Assembly: GCF_000308595.1 (NCBI RefSeq)
Contig: NZ_BAGA01000070.1
Location: 124,001-188,000 of the forward strand
Reading direction: 5' to 3'
Length of the DNA: 64,000 nt
Source: Nocardia higoensis NBRC 100133
Lineage (GTDB): Bacteria; Actinomycetota; Actinomycetes; Mycobacteriales; Mycobacteriaceae
Shown here: positions 1 through 7,925 of the stretch, piece after piece
How positions within the stretch are numbered: position 1 is the first letter of the stretch
How the letters are laid out: every line of letters starts with the position of its first letter
Translations under genes and position numbers: made by a program
The notes under the pieces: generated by a model
Seen by the model: the letters and a program-made list of their open reading frames with translations, nothing else
Database searches by the model: none
Told to the model about the DNA's origin: nothing

Positions 1-2
1 CA

Positions 3-2009
3 TCATCGGGTGGGAGTTGCCGCGACGGCGGCGTCGCGGTGGGTGATCTCGAAGTCCGCAAGCCGCGGCTCGTGGACCCGCTTCCAGTAGTCGACGTAGC
101 GCCACGGGCTGTTGGTGACGATGCGGCCGCGGCTGTTGCGGTAGTACGTGGTGGTTCCGCCGAAGTCCCAGACCGTCTGTGCCAGCGCCTCGTCCAGCTC
201 GCGGTTGTAGGCGTCGTGGACCTCCTGACGCACTTCCATCGCCGCCCACCCGTTGTCGATCAACGCGGCGATCGCGGCGCTGACGTACTGCACCTGCATT
301 TCGGTACCGGCGATGACGGTGCCGCCGTGGCCGGTGTTGGTGTTCGGACCGTACAAACAGAAGAAGTTGGGGAAGCCCGGCACCGTGATGCCCAGGTGCG
401 CCCTGCCGTCGCCCTCCCCCCACACCTCGCGGAGGACCCGTCCGTCCCTGCCCTCGACTCGGTACGAGGCCAGGACGTTCACGGCGTCGAAACCTGTTGC
501 GAGAACGATGATATCGACGTTGTGGTCATGCCCGTCCGCGGTGCGGATGCCGTCGGCGGTGATGGTGTCGATGGGCTCGGTCACCAGCTCCACGTCGTCC
601 CGGCGGAGCGTGCGGAACCAGCCGCAATCGATGAGCATCCGCTTGCCGTAGGGCGGGTAGTCCGGCACGCTCTTCGCGATCAGATCGGGCCTTCCGTCGA
701 GTTCGCGCTCGATGTAGGCGGTCAGCGCGGCGCGGAGCCGGTCGTTGCTCTTGTTGACCGCCCGGCCGAGGTCGGGGTACTCCGGGTCCACCTGCAGCAG
801 GCCCCACACCTTGTCGCCCATCCGCCAGAACAGCCGGGCCCGGTACCAGGCGAGGTAGAACGGCACGTGCTCGCAGAGGAACCGGAAGGAGGCCGGCACC
901 TCGCGGTCCTTGTTCGGATGCGGCGTGGCCCACTGCGCGGTGCGCTGGAAGACGGTGACCTGCGCCGCGACCCCGGCCGCGGCAGGCACGACTTGCATGG
1001 CGCTGGCGCCGGTGCCGATCACCGCGACGCGCTTGCCGGTGAGTTCGATTGTGGGATCCCACCGCGCGGTGTGCACCGCGGGCCCGCGGAAATCGGCGAG
1101 GCCGGGAAGATCGGGCACGCTCGGCTGGTTCAGGAGGCCGACCGCGCTGACGACCACGTCGGCGGTGAGCGTCTCGGCGGCGCCCGATCCGTCCGCGGGC
1201 CGGACCGTGACATTCCATCGCGCGGCGGCCTCGTCGTACACGGCGGCGTCGACCCGGGTGCCGAACCGGATGTGCTCCCGGACGCCGTGACGATCGGCGA
1301 GGTCCCGCCAGTAGCGCGCCAGCTCCTCCTGGGGCGCGAAATAGGTGGACCAGTCGGGGTTCGGGTCGAACGACAGCGCGTAGAGGTGGCTCGGGGTGTC
1401 GACGCCGCAGCCGGGGTAGACGTTCTCGTGCCAGGTGCCGCCCACCTCGTCGTTCTTGTCCACCACGACGTAGTCGACGCCGGCCTGACCCAGGCGCACC
1501 GCCATGGCGAGCCCGGACACGCCCGCACCGATGATCAGCACGCGGAAGCCGGGCTCGACCGGCATCCGGGGTGCGCTGTGTCGGGGGAAGATGCCCATCT
1601 CCTCGCCGAGCAGCGTGCCGTACTCGGCGGGGATCGAGTCGGCGAGCATCACCGACAGCACCCGGCTCAGCCGCTCGGGAGCGGGCGGGAGGTCCGGGAA
1701 CGAGCCGGTGCCGTCCCGCCAGGCGCGCAGGATGGCGGCGGCCTCGGAGCGGATGCGCTGCCGCAGCTCGTCTGTGAAGCCGCCGGTGTCGTGATCCCCG
1801 AGATCGCGCGGAGCCGTCGGCAGGTAGGGAGCTTCGATCCAGCGGTCCTCGCCGGTCAGCAGGGCGAGCGTGCCCAGCAACACCGGCAGGTTGGCGTCGG
1901 CGAGTGCGTCGGCGAGCTCGTCATCGGTGAAATCGGCTGTCGGCCGGAAACTGCCGGCCGGTGATGCTCCCCAGTCGGAAGGGAAGGAAGGAGGAAGCGA
2001 CTGCGACAT
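3..2009 (-). CDS. Baeyer-Villiger flavin monooxygenase with long N-terminal extension
   Basis: Class B FAD/NADPH monooxygenase predicted to insert oxygen next to a ketone carbonyl, giving an ester or lactone. The FAD Rossmann motif GAGVSG lies at residues 161-166, the BVMO fingerprint FRGPAVHTARWD at about 307-318, and the NADPH Rossmann GTGASA at about 332-337. The ~150 residues before the first Rossmann fold resemble the extended N-termini of 4-hydroxyacetophenone monooxygenase-type enzymes; typical cyclohexanone-type BVMOs lack them. I chose the ATG at 2009 because a -10-like TATGGT ends 6 nt upstream and there is no Shine-Dalgarno, which suggests a leaderless mRNA. An in-frame start further upstream would lie inside the promoter. 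The stop is at 3-5, so the gene is complete. Substrate unknown; context suggests a ketone intermediate of lipid breakdown. Confidence 0.88.
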   Translation of the reverse strand: MSQSLPPSFPSDWGASPAGSFRPTADFTDDELADALADANLPVLLGTLALLTGEDRWIEAPYLPTAPRDLGDHDTGGFTDELRQRIRSEAAAILRAWRDGTGSFPDLPPAPERLSRVLSVMLADSIPAEYGTLLGEEMGIFPRHSAPRMPVEPGFRVLIIGAGVSGLAMAVRLGQAGVDYVVVDKNDEVGGTWHENVYPGCGVDTPSHLYALSFDPNPDWSTYFAPQEELARYWRDLADRHGVREHIRFGTRVDAAVYDEAAARWNVTVRPADGSGAAETLTADVVVSAVGLLNQPSVPDLPGLADFRGPAVHTARWDPTIELTGKRVAVIGTGASAMQVVPAAAGVAAQVTVFQRTAQWATPHPNKDREVPASFRFLCEHVPFYLAWYRARLFWRMGDKVWGLLQVDPEYPDLGRAVNKSNDRLRAALTAYIERELDGRPDLIAKSVPDYPPYGKRMLIDCGWFRTLRRDDVELVTEPIDTITADGIRTADGHDHNVDIIVLATGFDAVNVLASYRVEGRDGRVLREVWGEGDGRAHLGITVPGFPNFFCLYGPNTNTGHGGTVIAGTEMQVQYVSAAIAALIDNGWAAMEVRQEVHDAYNRELDEALAQTVWDFGGTTTYYRNSRGRIVTNSPWRYVDYWKRVHEPRLADFEITHRDAAVAATPTR

Positions 2010-2015
2010 GGCGAG

Positions 2016-2045
2016 ACCATACAAGTTGTTCAGACGTGGTGTCAA
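2016..2045 (-). promoter_or_regulatory. Promoter/operator A (BVMO)
   Basis: Reading toward the BVMO gene, TTGACA is followed by an 18-bp spacer and TATGGT. The ACA-N3-TGT-N4-ACA-N3-TGT operator pattern shared by six sites is overlaid on it (here the first TGT is CGT). The -10 ends 6 nt before the ATG. The sequence is seen directly; promoter and operator function is inference from conservation and position. Confidence 0.72.
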
Positions 2046-2095
2046 TCACTGTCCGCCGCCTATCGGAGCGCCGCGACGAGGTCGATCGCAACTTG

Positions 2096-2125
2096 CATAC
2101 ACAATGTATGGATAACATGTATTGT
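2096..2125 (+). promoter_or_regulatory. Promoter/operator B (acyl-CoA dehydrogenase pair)
   Basis: CATACA, 18-bp spacer, TATTGT, then GTG 7 nt further on. The left half, CATACA-CAA-TGTATG, is a perfect inverted repeat, and the right half repeats the ACA-N3-TGT pattern. It faces the acyl-CoA dehydrogenase gene and belongs to the same six-member family as site A. Confidence 0.7.
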
Positions 2126-2132
2126 CGCCGGT

Positions 2133-3302
2133 GTGACCACTACTGAGCGTCGCTCCCGCAACGGGGCGATCTACGAAACCGAGCACGAGAGCTTCCGGGC
2201 GAGTTTCCGCGCCTTCCTCGAATCCCGGGTGGTGCCGAACTACTCCCGGTGGGAGAAGGACGGGATCATCCCGCGCGAGGTGTTCGCCGAGGCGGGCAGC
2301 CACGGCTTCCTCGGAATGGCGATCGACGAGGAGTTCGGCGGCGGCGGTGTCGACGATTTCCGCTTCAACGCCGTAATCGCCGAGGAGGTATCGCGCGCGG
2401 GCGTCATGTCGTTCGGTGTCAACCTGCACAACGACATCTGCGTGCCGTACTTCCTGCGCTACGCCGATAATGATCAGCGCAAGCGCTGGTTGCCCGGTCT
2501 CGCCACCGGTCAGCTGATCGCCGCGATCGCGATGACCGAGCCGGGGACCGGCTCGGACCTCGCCGGAATCGAGACCACCGCGACTCGCGACGGCGATCAT
2601 TTCGTCGTCAACGGCGCGAAGACCTTCATATCCAACGGCATGAACGCCGACCTGGTGATCGTCGCCGTTCGGACCGACAAGGGCGCGAACAGGCACGGCG
2701 GACTTTCGTTGATCGTGGTGGAACGCGATACTCCCGGATTCAGCCGCGGCCGCAACCTCGAGAAGATCGGGATGCACGCCCAGGACACCGCCGAATTGTT
2801 CTTCGACAACGCGCGAGTGCCGGCGGCCAATCTGCTGGGCGAACTCGGCGGGGGGTTCGGCGCGCTGGTATCGAATCTGCCGCAGGAGCGGCTGACGATC
2901 GCCGTGGCAAGCACCGCGGCCGCTGCGCGTGCCATCGAGTACGCGAGCGAATATGTACGGGAACGCACCGCATTCGGCAAGCCATTGGCGAACTACCAGA
3001 ACACCCGATTCACTCTGGCCGAGGCGCACACCCGCACCGAGGTGCTGCGTGCCTTCGTCCTGGATTGTCTGCGAGAGCATGTCGCGGGCGAACTCGGCGC
3101 CGATCGAGCGGCGATGGCGAAGTTCGCGGCGACGGAGACACAGGGCCGGGTCGTGGACGCCTGCCTGCAACTGTTCGGCGGCTACGGCTACATGGCGGAG
3201 TACCCGATCGCGCGGGCGTACGCCGATGCCCGGGTCCAGCGGATCTATGGGGGGACCAGCGAGATCATGAAGGAGATCATCGGGAAAGCGATGGGGATCT
3301 GA
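2133..3302 (+). CDS. Acyl-CoA dehydrogenase, long-chain type (FadE-like)
   Basis: FAD-dependent alpha,beta-dehydrogenation of an acyl-CoA, the first beta-oxidation step. The 389-residue length and the C-terminal IYGGTSEIMKE motif match long-chain acyl-CoA dehydrogenases. In that subgroup the usual C-terminal catalytic Glu is Gly, and the base is the Glu of the PQERL motif, here E252. The MTEPGTGSD flavin/substrate segment is present. The start is GTG without a Shine-Dalgarno, 7 nt after a -10-like TATTGT, so translation is probably leaderless. The second dehydrogenase begins 1 nt after the stop, so the two are co-transcribed. Chain length and branching preference cannot be read from the sequence. 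Confidence 0.9.
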   Translation: MTTTERRSRNGAIYETEHESFRASFRAFLESRVVPNYSRWEKDGIIPREVFAEAGSHGFLGMAIDEEFGGGGVDDFRFNAVIAEEVSRAGVMSFGVNLHNDICVPYFLRYADNDQRKRWLPGLATGQLIAAIAMTEPGTGSDLAGIETTATRDGDHFVVNGAKTFISNGMNADLVIVAVRTDKGANRHGGLSLIVVERDTPGFSRGRNLEKIGMHAQDTAELFFDNARVPAANLLGELGGGFGALVSNLPQERLTIAVASTAAAARAIEYASEYVRERTAFGKPLANYQNTRFTLAEAHTRTEVLRAFVLDCLREHVAGELGADRAAMAKFAATETQGRVVDACLQLFGGYGYMAEYPIARAYADARVQRIYGGTSEIMKEIIGKAMGI

Positions 3303-3303
3303 C

Positions 3304-4443
3304 ATGCGCCGCACGCTCTTCGCAGACGAACACGAGCAGTTCCGCGCCGCGGTCCGCAGCTTTCTCGAGAAGAACGCGGTCCCGCACACCGCCGAGTGGG
3401 AGGCCGCGGGCCAGGTCGACCGAGGCTTCTGGAAGGCCGCGGCGGCGCAGGGGCTGGTCGGCTTCGCCGCCCCCGAGCAATTCGGTGGCGCCGGATTACG
3501 GGATTTCCGGTTCAACGCGGTGCTGAACGAAGAGGTGGTGCGCACCGGAACCGTCGGCGACGGTTTCTCGCTGACCAACGACATCGTGCTGCCGTACTAC
3601 CTCGACATCGCCTCGCCGGAGCAGCAGCAGCGCTGGCTTCCCGGCATCGTCTCCGGTGAGACGGCGATCGCGATCGCCATGTCCGAGCCCGGCACCGGTT
3701 CGGATCTGCGCGCCATCAAGACCACCGCGGTCCGGGAGAGCGGTGGGTGGCGGGTGAACGGCGCCAAGACCTTCGTCACCCGGGGCATCCAGGCCGATCT
3801 GATCATCGTCGCCGCCCGCATCCCGGAGGCCGACGGCGGAGGCTTCGGCCTGTTCGTCGTCCCGGGAGACAGTGAGGGCTTCGAACGGGGCCGCAAACTC
3901 GACAAGATCGGGCGGCGGGCCCAGGACACCGCCGAATTGTTCTTCCGCGATGTCCGAGTTCCCGATGAGAACGCTCTCGGCGAGCCGGGCAAGGGCTTGC
4001 GCTACCTGATGGGCAATCTCGCGCAGGAGCGACTGTCGATGGCCGTGGTCGCGGTCGCCAACGCCGAGCACGCGGTGCAGACCGCGGTCGACTACGCCAA
4101 GGAACGCAAAGCCTTCGGACAGCCGATCGGCTCGTTCCAGGCCAATCGGTTCCGGCTGGCCGACCTGTCGACCCGGGTCGGCGTCGCACGCGTGTTCATC
4201 GACCGCTGTATCGAGGCGCAGAACAGCGGGGAACTGACCGCCGCCGAGGCCGCCGGTGCGAAGTTCTGGACCACCGAGCTCGAGTTCGAGGCGCTCGACA
4301 CGTGCCTGCAGCTGCACGGCGGCTACGGCTACATGGAGGAGTACGAGGTCGCCCGCCGCTGGCGGGACGCTCGGGTGCAGCAGATCTACGGCGGCACCAA
4401 CGAGATCATGCGGGAGATCGTCGGGCGCTCGCTCGGACTCTGA
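3304..4443 (+). CDS. Acyl-CoA dehydrogenase, long-chain type, second copy
   Basis: Paralogue of the preceding gene (379 residues) with the same architecture: MSEPGTGSD in the middle domain, a probable catalytic Glu at E242 (AQERL), GGYGYMEEY near the C-terminus and a terminal IYGGTNEIMRE. It starts immediately after the upstream stop, so the pair forms a two-gene unit behind promoter B. Actinobacterial steroid catabolism uses tandem FadE genes whose products form heterotetramers, but there one partner usually lacks active-site residues. Both proteins here keep theirs, so two homomers with different chain preferences are equally likely. Confidence 0.9.
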   Translation: MRRTLFADEHEQFRAAVRSFLEKNAVPHTAEWEAAGQVDRGFWKAAAAQGLVGFAAPEQFGGAGLRDFRFNAVLNEEVVRTGTVGDGFSLTNDIVLPYYLDIASPEQQQRWLPGIVSGETAIAIAMSEPGTGSDLRAIKTTAVRESGGWRVNGAKTFVTRGIQADLIIVAARIPEADGGGFGLFVVPGDSEGFERGRKLDKIGRRAQDTAELFFRDVRVPDENALGEPGKGLRYLMGNLAQERLSMAVVAVANAEHAVQTAVDYAKERKAFGQPIGSFQANRFRLADLSTRVGVARVFIDRCIEAQNSGELTAAEAAGAKFWTTELEFEALDTCLQLHGGYGYMEEYEVARRWRDARVQQIYGGTNEIMREIVGRSLGL

Positions 4444-4455
4444 CGGAGGTCGGGA

Positions 4456-4483
4456 GGTGGGAGCATCGCGGGATGCTCCCACC
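4456..4483. terminator. Bidirectional hairpin terminator
   Basis: A perfect 12-bp stem (GGTGGGAGCATC and its complement) with a 4-nt loop lies between the convergent acyl-CoA dehydrogenase and racemase genes. There is no long T tract, as is common in GC-rich actinobacteria. Confidence 0.75.
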
Positions 4484-4500
4484 GATCGCCGGCGCGGAGT

Positions 4501-5652
4501 TCAGTCGGCGACGACGCCGCTGTCGACGAGAGCGGAGACCTCGTCGTCGGTGTAGCCGAGATCGGCCAGCACGTGGCGGCTGTCCGCACCCGGGGACCGC
4601 CGCGGACGTGGCCTGGTCGGTGGGGCGCCGTCGAAGCGGGGCGACGGCGCCGGTTGCACCACCCCCTCGATCTCGACGAAGGTCCCACGCTCCCGGTGAT
4701 GCGGATGCTCGACGGTCTCGGCGAGCGACAGCACCGGCGCGTAGCAGGTGTTGCTGCCGAGAAACAGCTTGTCCAGTTCCGCGCGGTCGTAACGTTCGAT
4801 CCGCTCGGCCAGGATCCGGCGGTACGCGTCCCAGTTCTCCGTGTCGAACTGGTTGTCACGCAGGTCGTCCGGCAGGTCGAGGATGTCGCACAGCTCCTGC
4901 CAGAACGGCGCTTCGATGGCGCCGATGCTGACCCACTGCCCGTCCGCGGTGCGGTAGACGTCGTAGAAGAACGCGCCGGTGCCGAGCAGGTGCGTGCCGC
5001 GTTCGTCGCTGAACAGCCCTTCCGCCCGGTAGGTGTGGAACATGGCCATCAGGGCCGAGACGCCGTCGATCATGGCCGCGTCCACCACCCGGCCGCCACC
5101 CCCGCCGCGAGCGGCGAGGATCGCCGCCAGCATGCCCATGCCGAGCAGCATGCCGCCGCCGCCGAAATCGCCCACCAGATTCAGTGGTGGCACCGGTGGC
5201 TCACCCTTGCGGCCGATCGCGTGCAGCGCTCCGGCCAGCGCGATGTAGTTGATGTCGTGTCCCGGCATCGAGGCCATCGGGCCGCTCTGCCCCCAGCCGG
5301 TCATCCGGCCGTAGACCAGATCCGGATTGACCGACATGCAGTCCTGGGGGCCGACTCCGAGCCGCTCGGCCACCCCGGGCCGGAAGGTCTCGATCAACCC
5401 GTCCGCGCTCGCGCACAGCCGGCGCACCACTGCGGCGCCCGCGGCCGTCTTCAGGTCGACCGCGATGTGGCGCCTGCTGCGGAACATGATCGAATGCCCC
5501 TGCACCGCCCAGGGATTGCCGCCGGGGCGGTCGACGCAGATCACCTCCGCGCCGAGATCGGCCAGCATCATCCCGGCGAAGGGGCCGGGGCCGATGCCGG
5601 CCAGTTCGATGATCCGCACGCCCTCGAGGGGTGGCCGGGCGGCCCCGGTCAC
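4501..5652 (-). CDS. mcr: Alpha-methylacyl-CoA racemase (CoA-transferase family III)
   Basis: Predicted to epimerise (2R)- and (2S)-methylacyl-CoA so that methyl-branched chains can enter S-specific beta-oxidation. The racemase signature is explicit: GHDINY with His132, and GDFGGGG with Asp162. Their 30-residue spacing matches His126/Asp156 of the mycobacterial racemase MCR. The length of 383 residues is near the family norm. The GTG start overlaps the stop of the upstream DUF2236 gene (GTGA), indicating translational coupling. Other family III members transfer CoA between acids, but the His/Asp pair and GHDINY favour the racemase. Its presence implies a methyl-branched substrate such as an isoprenoid, sterol side chain or pristane-like chain. 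Confidence 0.85.
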   Translation of the reverse strand: MTGAARPPLEGVRIIELAGIGPGPFAGMMLADLGAEVICVDRPGGNPWAVQGHSIMFRSRRHIAVDLKTAAGAAVVRRLCASADGLIETFRPGVAERLGVGPQDCMSVNPDLVYGRMTGWGQSGPMASMPGHDINYIALAGALHAIGRKGEPPVPPLNLVGDFGGGGMLLGMGMLAAILAARGGGGGRVVDAAMIDGVSALMAMFHTYRAEGLFSDERGTHLLGTGAFFYDVYRTADGQWVSIGAIEAPFWQELCDILDLPDDLRDNQFDTENWDAYRRILAERIERYDRAELDKLFLGSNTCYAPVLSLAETVEHPHHRERGTFVEIEGVVQPAPSPRFDGAPPTRPRPRRSPGADSRHVLADLGYTDDEVSALVDSGVVAD

Positions 5653-6968
5653 GAGCCCGCCACCACGGGCATGCCGCCCTTGTTGGCGGCGATATCGGCG
5701 TGTACTTCCTCCGGGTTCGCCACGGCGACGGCCTTCTGGCCGTGCGGCACCTCGATCGCCGCGTTGAAGGTGCGAAGGATATCGAACGCCGTCTTCTCGT
5801 CGTCGTGGGGAAGCAGTCGGCCGATGCGGTGGGCGGCCGATACCAGCGGCCGGATCGCGGGCAGCACATGCCGCCACGGCGTGCGTTCGGCGCCGAGGGC
5901 GGTCAGCACGTCGGCGGGGATCCAGGAGTGCAGCAGGCCGTAGGCCAGGGCCAAGCGACGTTCGGTGGTCATGAACTTGGCGATGGGGCCGGGCAGAACC
6001 TCCACGTCGCCGGGCGGGTTCTCCACGCTGTAGGCGATGACCGAGTGCACGACGTCGCGGCACAGCTCGTCCGGCGGCTGCTCGATCAGGGTGTGCACTT
6101 CGGTCTTGCGCCGCGCGTCCTCGTAGTCGGTGTGCAGGATGTCCTCCGGGACGCCGATCACGTACCCCACGTAGCGGCTGAGCGCGAAGATGTCCTCCAG
6201 TTCCCGGTCGCTGTAGCGGAAGCCGGAGTTCTGCACGGCATCGACGAACTTCACCCCGAACTGCCCGGCCTGAGTGACCATCCCGTCGAGGTTGTTGATC
6301 GGGACACCCCAGTTCGCCCAGTCCCAGGCTTCCGAGTGGCTCAGGCTGTGCCGGACAGCGGCGTGGATCATCCGCACCTTCGCGGTGAGCCGGAAGCCCT
6401 CCTCGAACCGGTGCATTCCGCCGGGGGTGTAGGCGGCGACGACATAGCGGAAGCTCTCGATCAGCCGGGTACCGACCTTGTCGGACTGCCGCAACCGACC
6501 GCTGAACAGGACCGGACGGGTCGCACTGTACATGGAGAACCCGCCGGCGATGGTGGCCCAGGCGAGAACCGGCGGGACGATCGGGCCCGCTCGCCAGAAG
6601 GCGACCGCGCCCCGGTAGAGCTGGTCGAAGTCGACCCAATCGGGGATCCGGTCGAGCTCCTCGAACAGGGCGACCAGTCCCGGACTCGGATCTTCCACGG
6701 CGTCGATGCCGTGTTCGAGCGCCAGGTCGAAGGTGCGCCAGTTGGTGTCGGTGGATTTGTCCTTGAAGTCCAGCATCGCCTGGTAGGCGTAATCGTCGGC
6801 GAGCAGGGCGTGGTCGGTGAGCTTCTCCACCAGCTCGCGGCCGTACATCGCGATGGCTTTGTCTCTGTTGGCGATACGACCGAGATCGATACCGCGGGGG
6901 AGCCCGGGCGGAACGTCGAGATCGCCCCGGAAGGTGCGCTCGTCCGGGCGCGTAGCTGCGCTGGTCAT
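5649..6968 (-). CDS. DUF2236 oxygenase (MpaB/latex-clearing-protein family)
   Basis: Member of the DUF2236 family of haem b oxygenases. Characterised members are the rubber oxygenase Lcp and fungal MpaB, which cleave an isoprenoid C=C bond to aldehyde/ketone products. The family core is visible at about residues 192-206, including Arg199, the candidate axial His202 and Arg206 in RMIHAAVR. The protein has 439 residues and no signal peptide or Tat motif, unlike secreted Lcp, so it should act inside the cell. It is translationally coupled to the racemase gene and has its own promoter (site C). The ATG at 6968 follows GAGGAG. Exact substrate and cleavage chemistry are inference; many actinobacterial DUF2236 proteins are uncharacterised. 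Confidence 0.82.
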   Translation of the reverse strand: MTSAATRPDERTFRGDLDVPPGLPRGIDLGRIANRDKAIAMYGRELVEKLTDHALLADDYAYQAMLDFKDKSTDTNWRTFDLALEHGIDAVEDPSPGLVALFEELDRIPDWVDFDQLYRGAVAFWRAGPIVPPVLAWATIAGGFSMYSATRPVLFSGRLRQSDKVGTRLIESFRYVVAAYTPGGMHRFEEGFRLTAKVRMIHAAVRHSLSHSEAWDWANWGVPINNLDGMVTQAGQFGVKFVDAVQNSGFRYSDRELEDIFALSRYVGYVIGVPEDILHTDYEDARRKTEVHTLIEQPPDELCRDVVHSVIAYSVENPPGDVEVLPGPIAKFMTTERRLALAYGLLHSWIPADVLTALGAERTPWRHVLPAIRPLVSAAHRIGRLLPHDDEKTAFDILRTFNAAIEVPHGQKAVAVANPEEVHADIAANKGGMPVVAGS

Positions 6969-7002
6969 GGTCCATCTCCTCGTTGTGACTGCCGTTACAT
7001 CG

Positions 7003-7032
7003 AGGGTAGACCCAAACTGAACACTATGTCTA
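7003..7032 (-). promoter_or_regulatory. Promoter/operator C (DUF2236-racemase)
   Basis: On the minus strand, TAGACA, 18-bp spacer, TACCCT, facing the DUF2236 gene with a predicted leader of roughly 28 nt that carries a Shine-Dalgarno. The upstream half, TAGACA-TAG-TGTTCA, matches the other sites well. The downstream half is the most degenerate of the six (TCT instead of TGT). Confidence 0.55.
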
Positions 7033-7106
7033 CACTCACTGTCTGGCCTTGCGGTCCGATCGTGGTCGTGAGCGCCCGACGTTGCCGTCTTCCGTGAGGA
7101 TTCCGC

Positions 7107-7841
7107 ATGACCGACCAGTTCGATGCCGCCGTTCTTGCTCCGGACGACGAAGCCACCGATGCTCTGGAGCGCATCCTGCGCTCCCGCTGGAGCTGCCGCG
7201 CGTTCGCGCCGGAGCCGGTTCCGCGCTCGGAGATCGCCCGCATCCTGGATCTGGCTCGTCGCTCCCCGTCGTGGTGTAACACCCAGCCGTGGCATGTGCA
7301 CGTGACCGAGGGGGCGGACACCGATCGGCTGCGGGACGCGCTGCGCTCCGCGGTCGCCGCCGGTCCGGAGGCCGCGCCCGACATTCCCTTCCCCGAGTCC
7401 TACGAAGGGGTCTATCGGGACCGCAGGCGGATCAGCGGCCGGCAGCTGTACGAGAGTCTCGGCGTCGACAAGGGTGACCGGGTCGCGTCGGGCAAGCAGA
7501 TGCTGCGAAACTTCGACTTCTTCGACGCGCCGCACGTCGCCATCGTGACGACGGAGCGGTCGCTCGGCGCGTACGGCGCCGTCGATTGCGGGATCTTCGT
7601 GTCGAACTTCGTCCTCGCCGCGCACAGCCGCGGAGTCGCCACGATCCCGCAGGCCGCGCTGGCGACGCAGGCTCCGCTGCTGCGCGAGCAGCTCGGACTG
7701 CCTCCGGAACGCCAGGTGCTGGTCGGGATTTCCTTCGGCTACCCCGATTCCGGCCATCCGGTGAACGGCTACCGCACCGAACGGCAGGCGCTGGAGGAGG
7801 TGGCCACGTTCGTCGCCGATGGGTCGAGTCCGAACAACTAG
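7107..7841 (+). CDS. Nitroreductase-family FMN oxidoreductase
   Basis: FMN-dependent NAD(P)H oxidoreductase of the nitroreductase superfamily, 244 residues. The N-terminal RSRWSCRAF and SPSWCNTQPW segments are the phosphate- and FMN-binding signatures; the C-terminal half has the usual GVATIPQAAL region and a GYPDSGHPVNGYRT tail. The ATG follows GTGAGGA. The stop codon overlaps promoter D of the thiolase gene. It probably supplies a reduction or redox step in the surrounding catabolic island, but this family is broad (enoate, quinone, nitro or flavin reduction) and the substrate cannot be inferred. No clear copy of the shared promoter faces it. Confidence 0.83.
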   Translation: MTDQFDAAVLAPDDEATDALERILRSRWSCRAFAPEPVPRSEIARILDLARRSPSWCNTQPWHVHVTEGADTDRLRDALRSAVAAGPEAAPDIPFPESYEGVYRDRRRISGRQLYESLGVDKGDRVASGKQMLRNFDFFDAPHVAIVTTERSLGAYGAVDCGIFVSNFVLAAHSRGVATIPQAALATQAPLLREQLGLPPERQVLVGISFGYPDSGHPVNGYRTERQALEEVATFVADGSSPNN

Positions 7842-7868
7842 ACAACGTGTTCAGACAAAATGTATGTT
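7839..7868 (+). promoter_or_regulatory. Promoter/operator D (thiolase-fadB)
   Basis: TAGACA, 18-bp spacer, TATGTT. Both halves match the shared pattern fully (ACA-ACG-TGT, then ACA-AAA-TGT). It begins on the stop codon of the nitroreductase gene and points at the thiolase. An in-frame GTG at 7875, 6 nt after the -10, could be a leaderless alternative start. Confidence 0.72.
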
Positions 7869-7925
7869 CCGGGAGTGCCTGATCGCCGTGGCACTCGCGA
7901 ATACCCCTTTCACAGAGGAGTCCTC

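Noticed and set aside
2133..4443. Acyl-CoA dehydrogenases as catalytically dead because the C-terminal Glu is Gly
   Set aside because: Long-chain-type enzymes place the base in the QERL helix, and both proteins keep that Glu.
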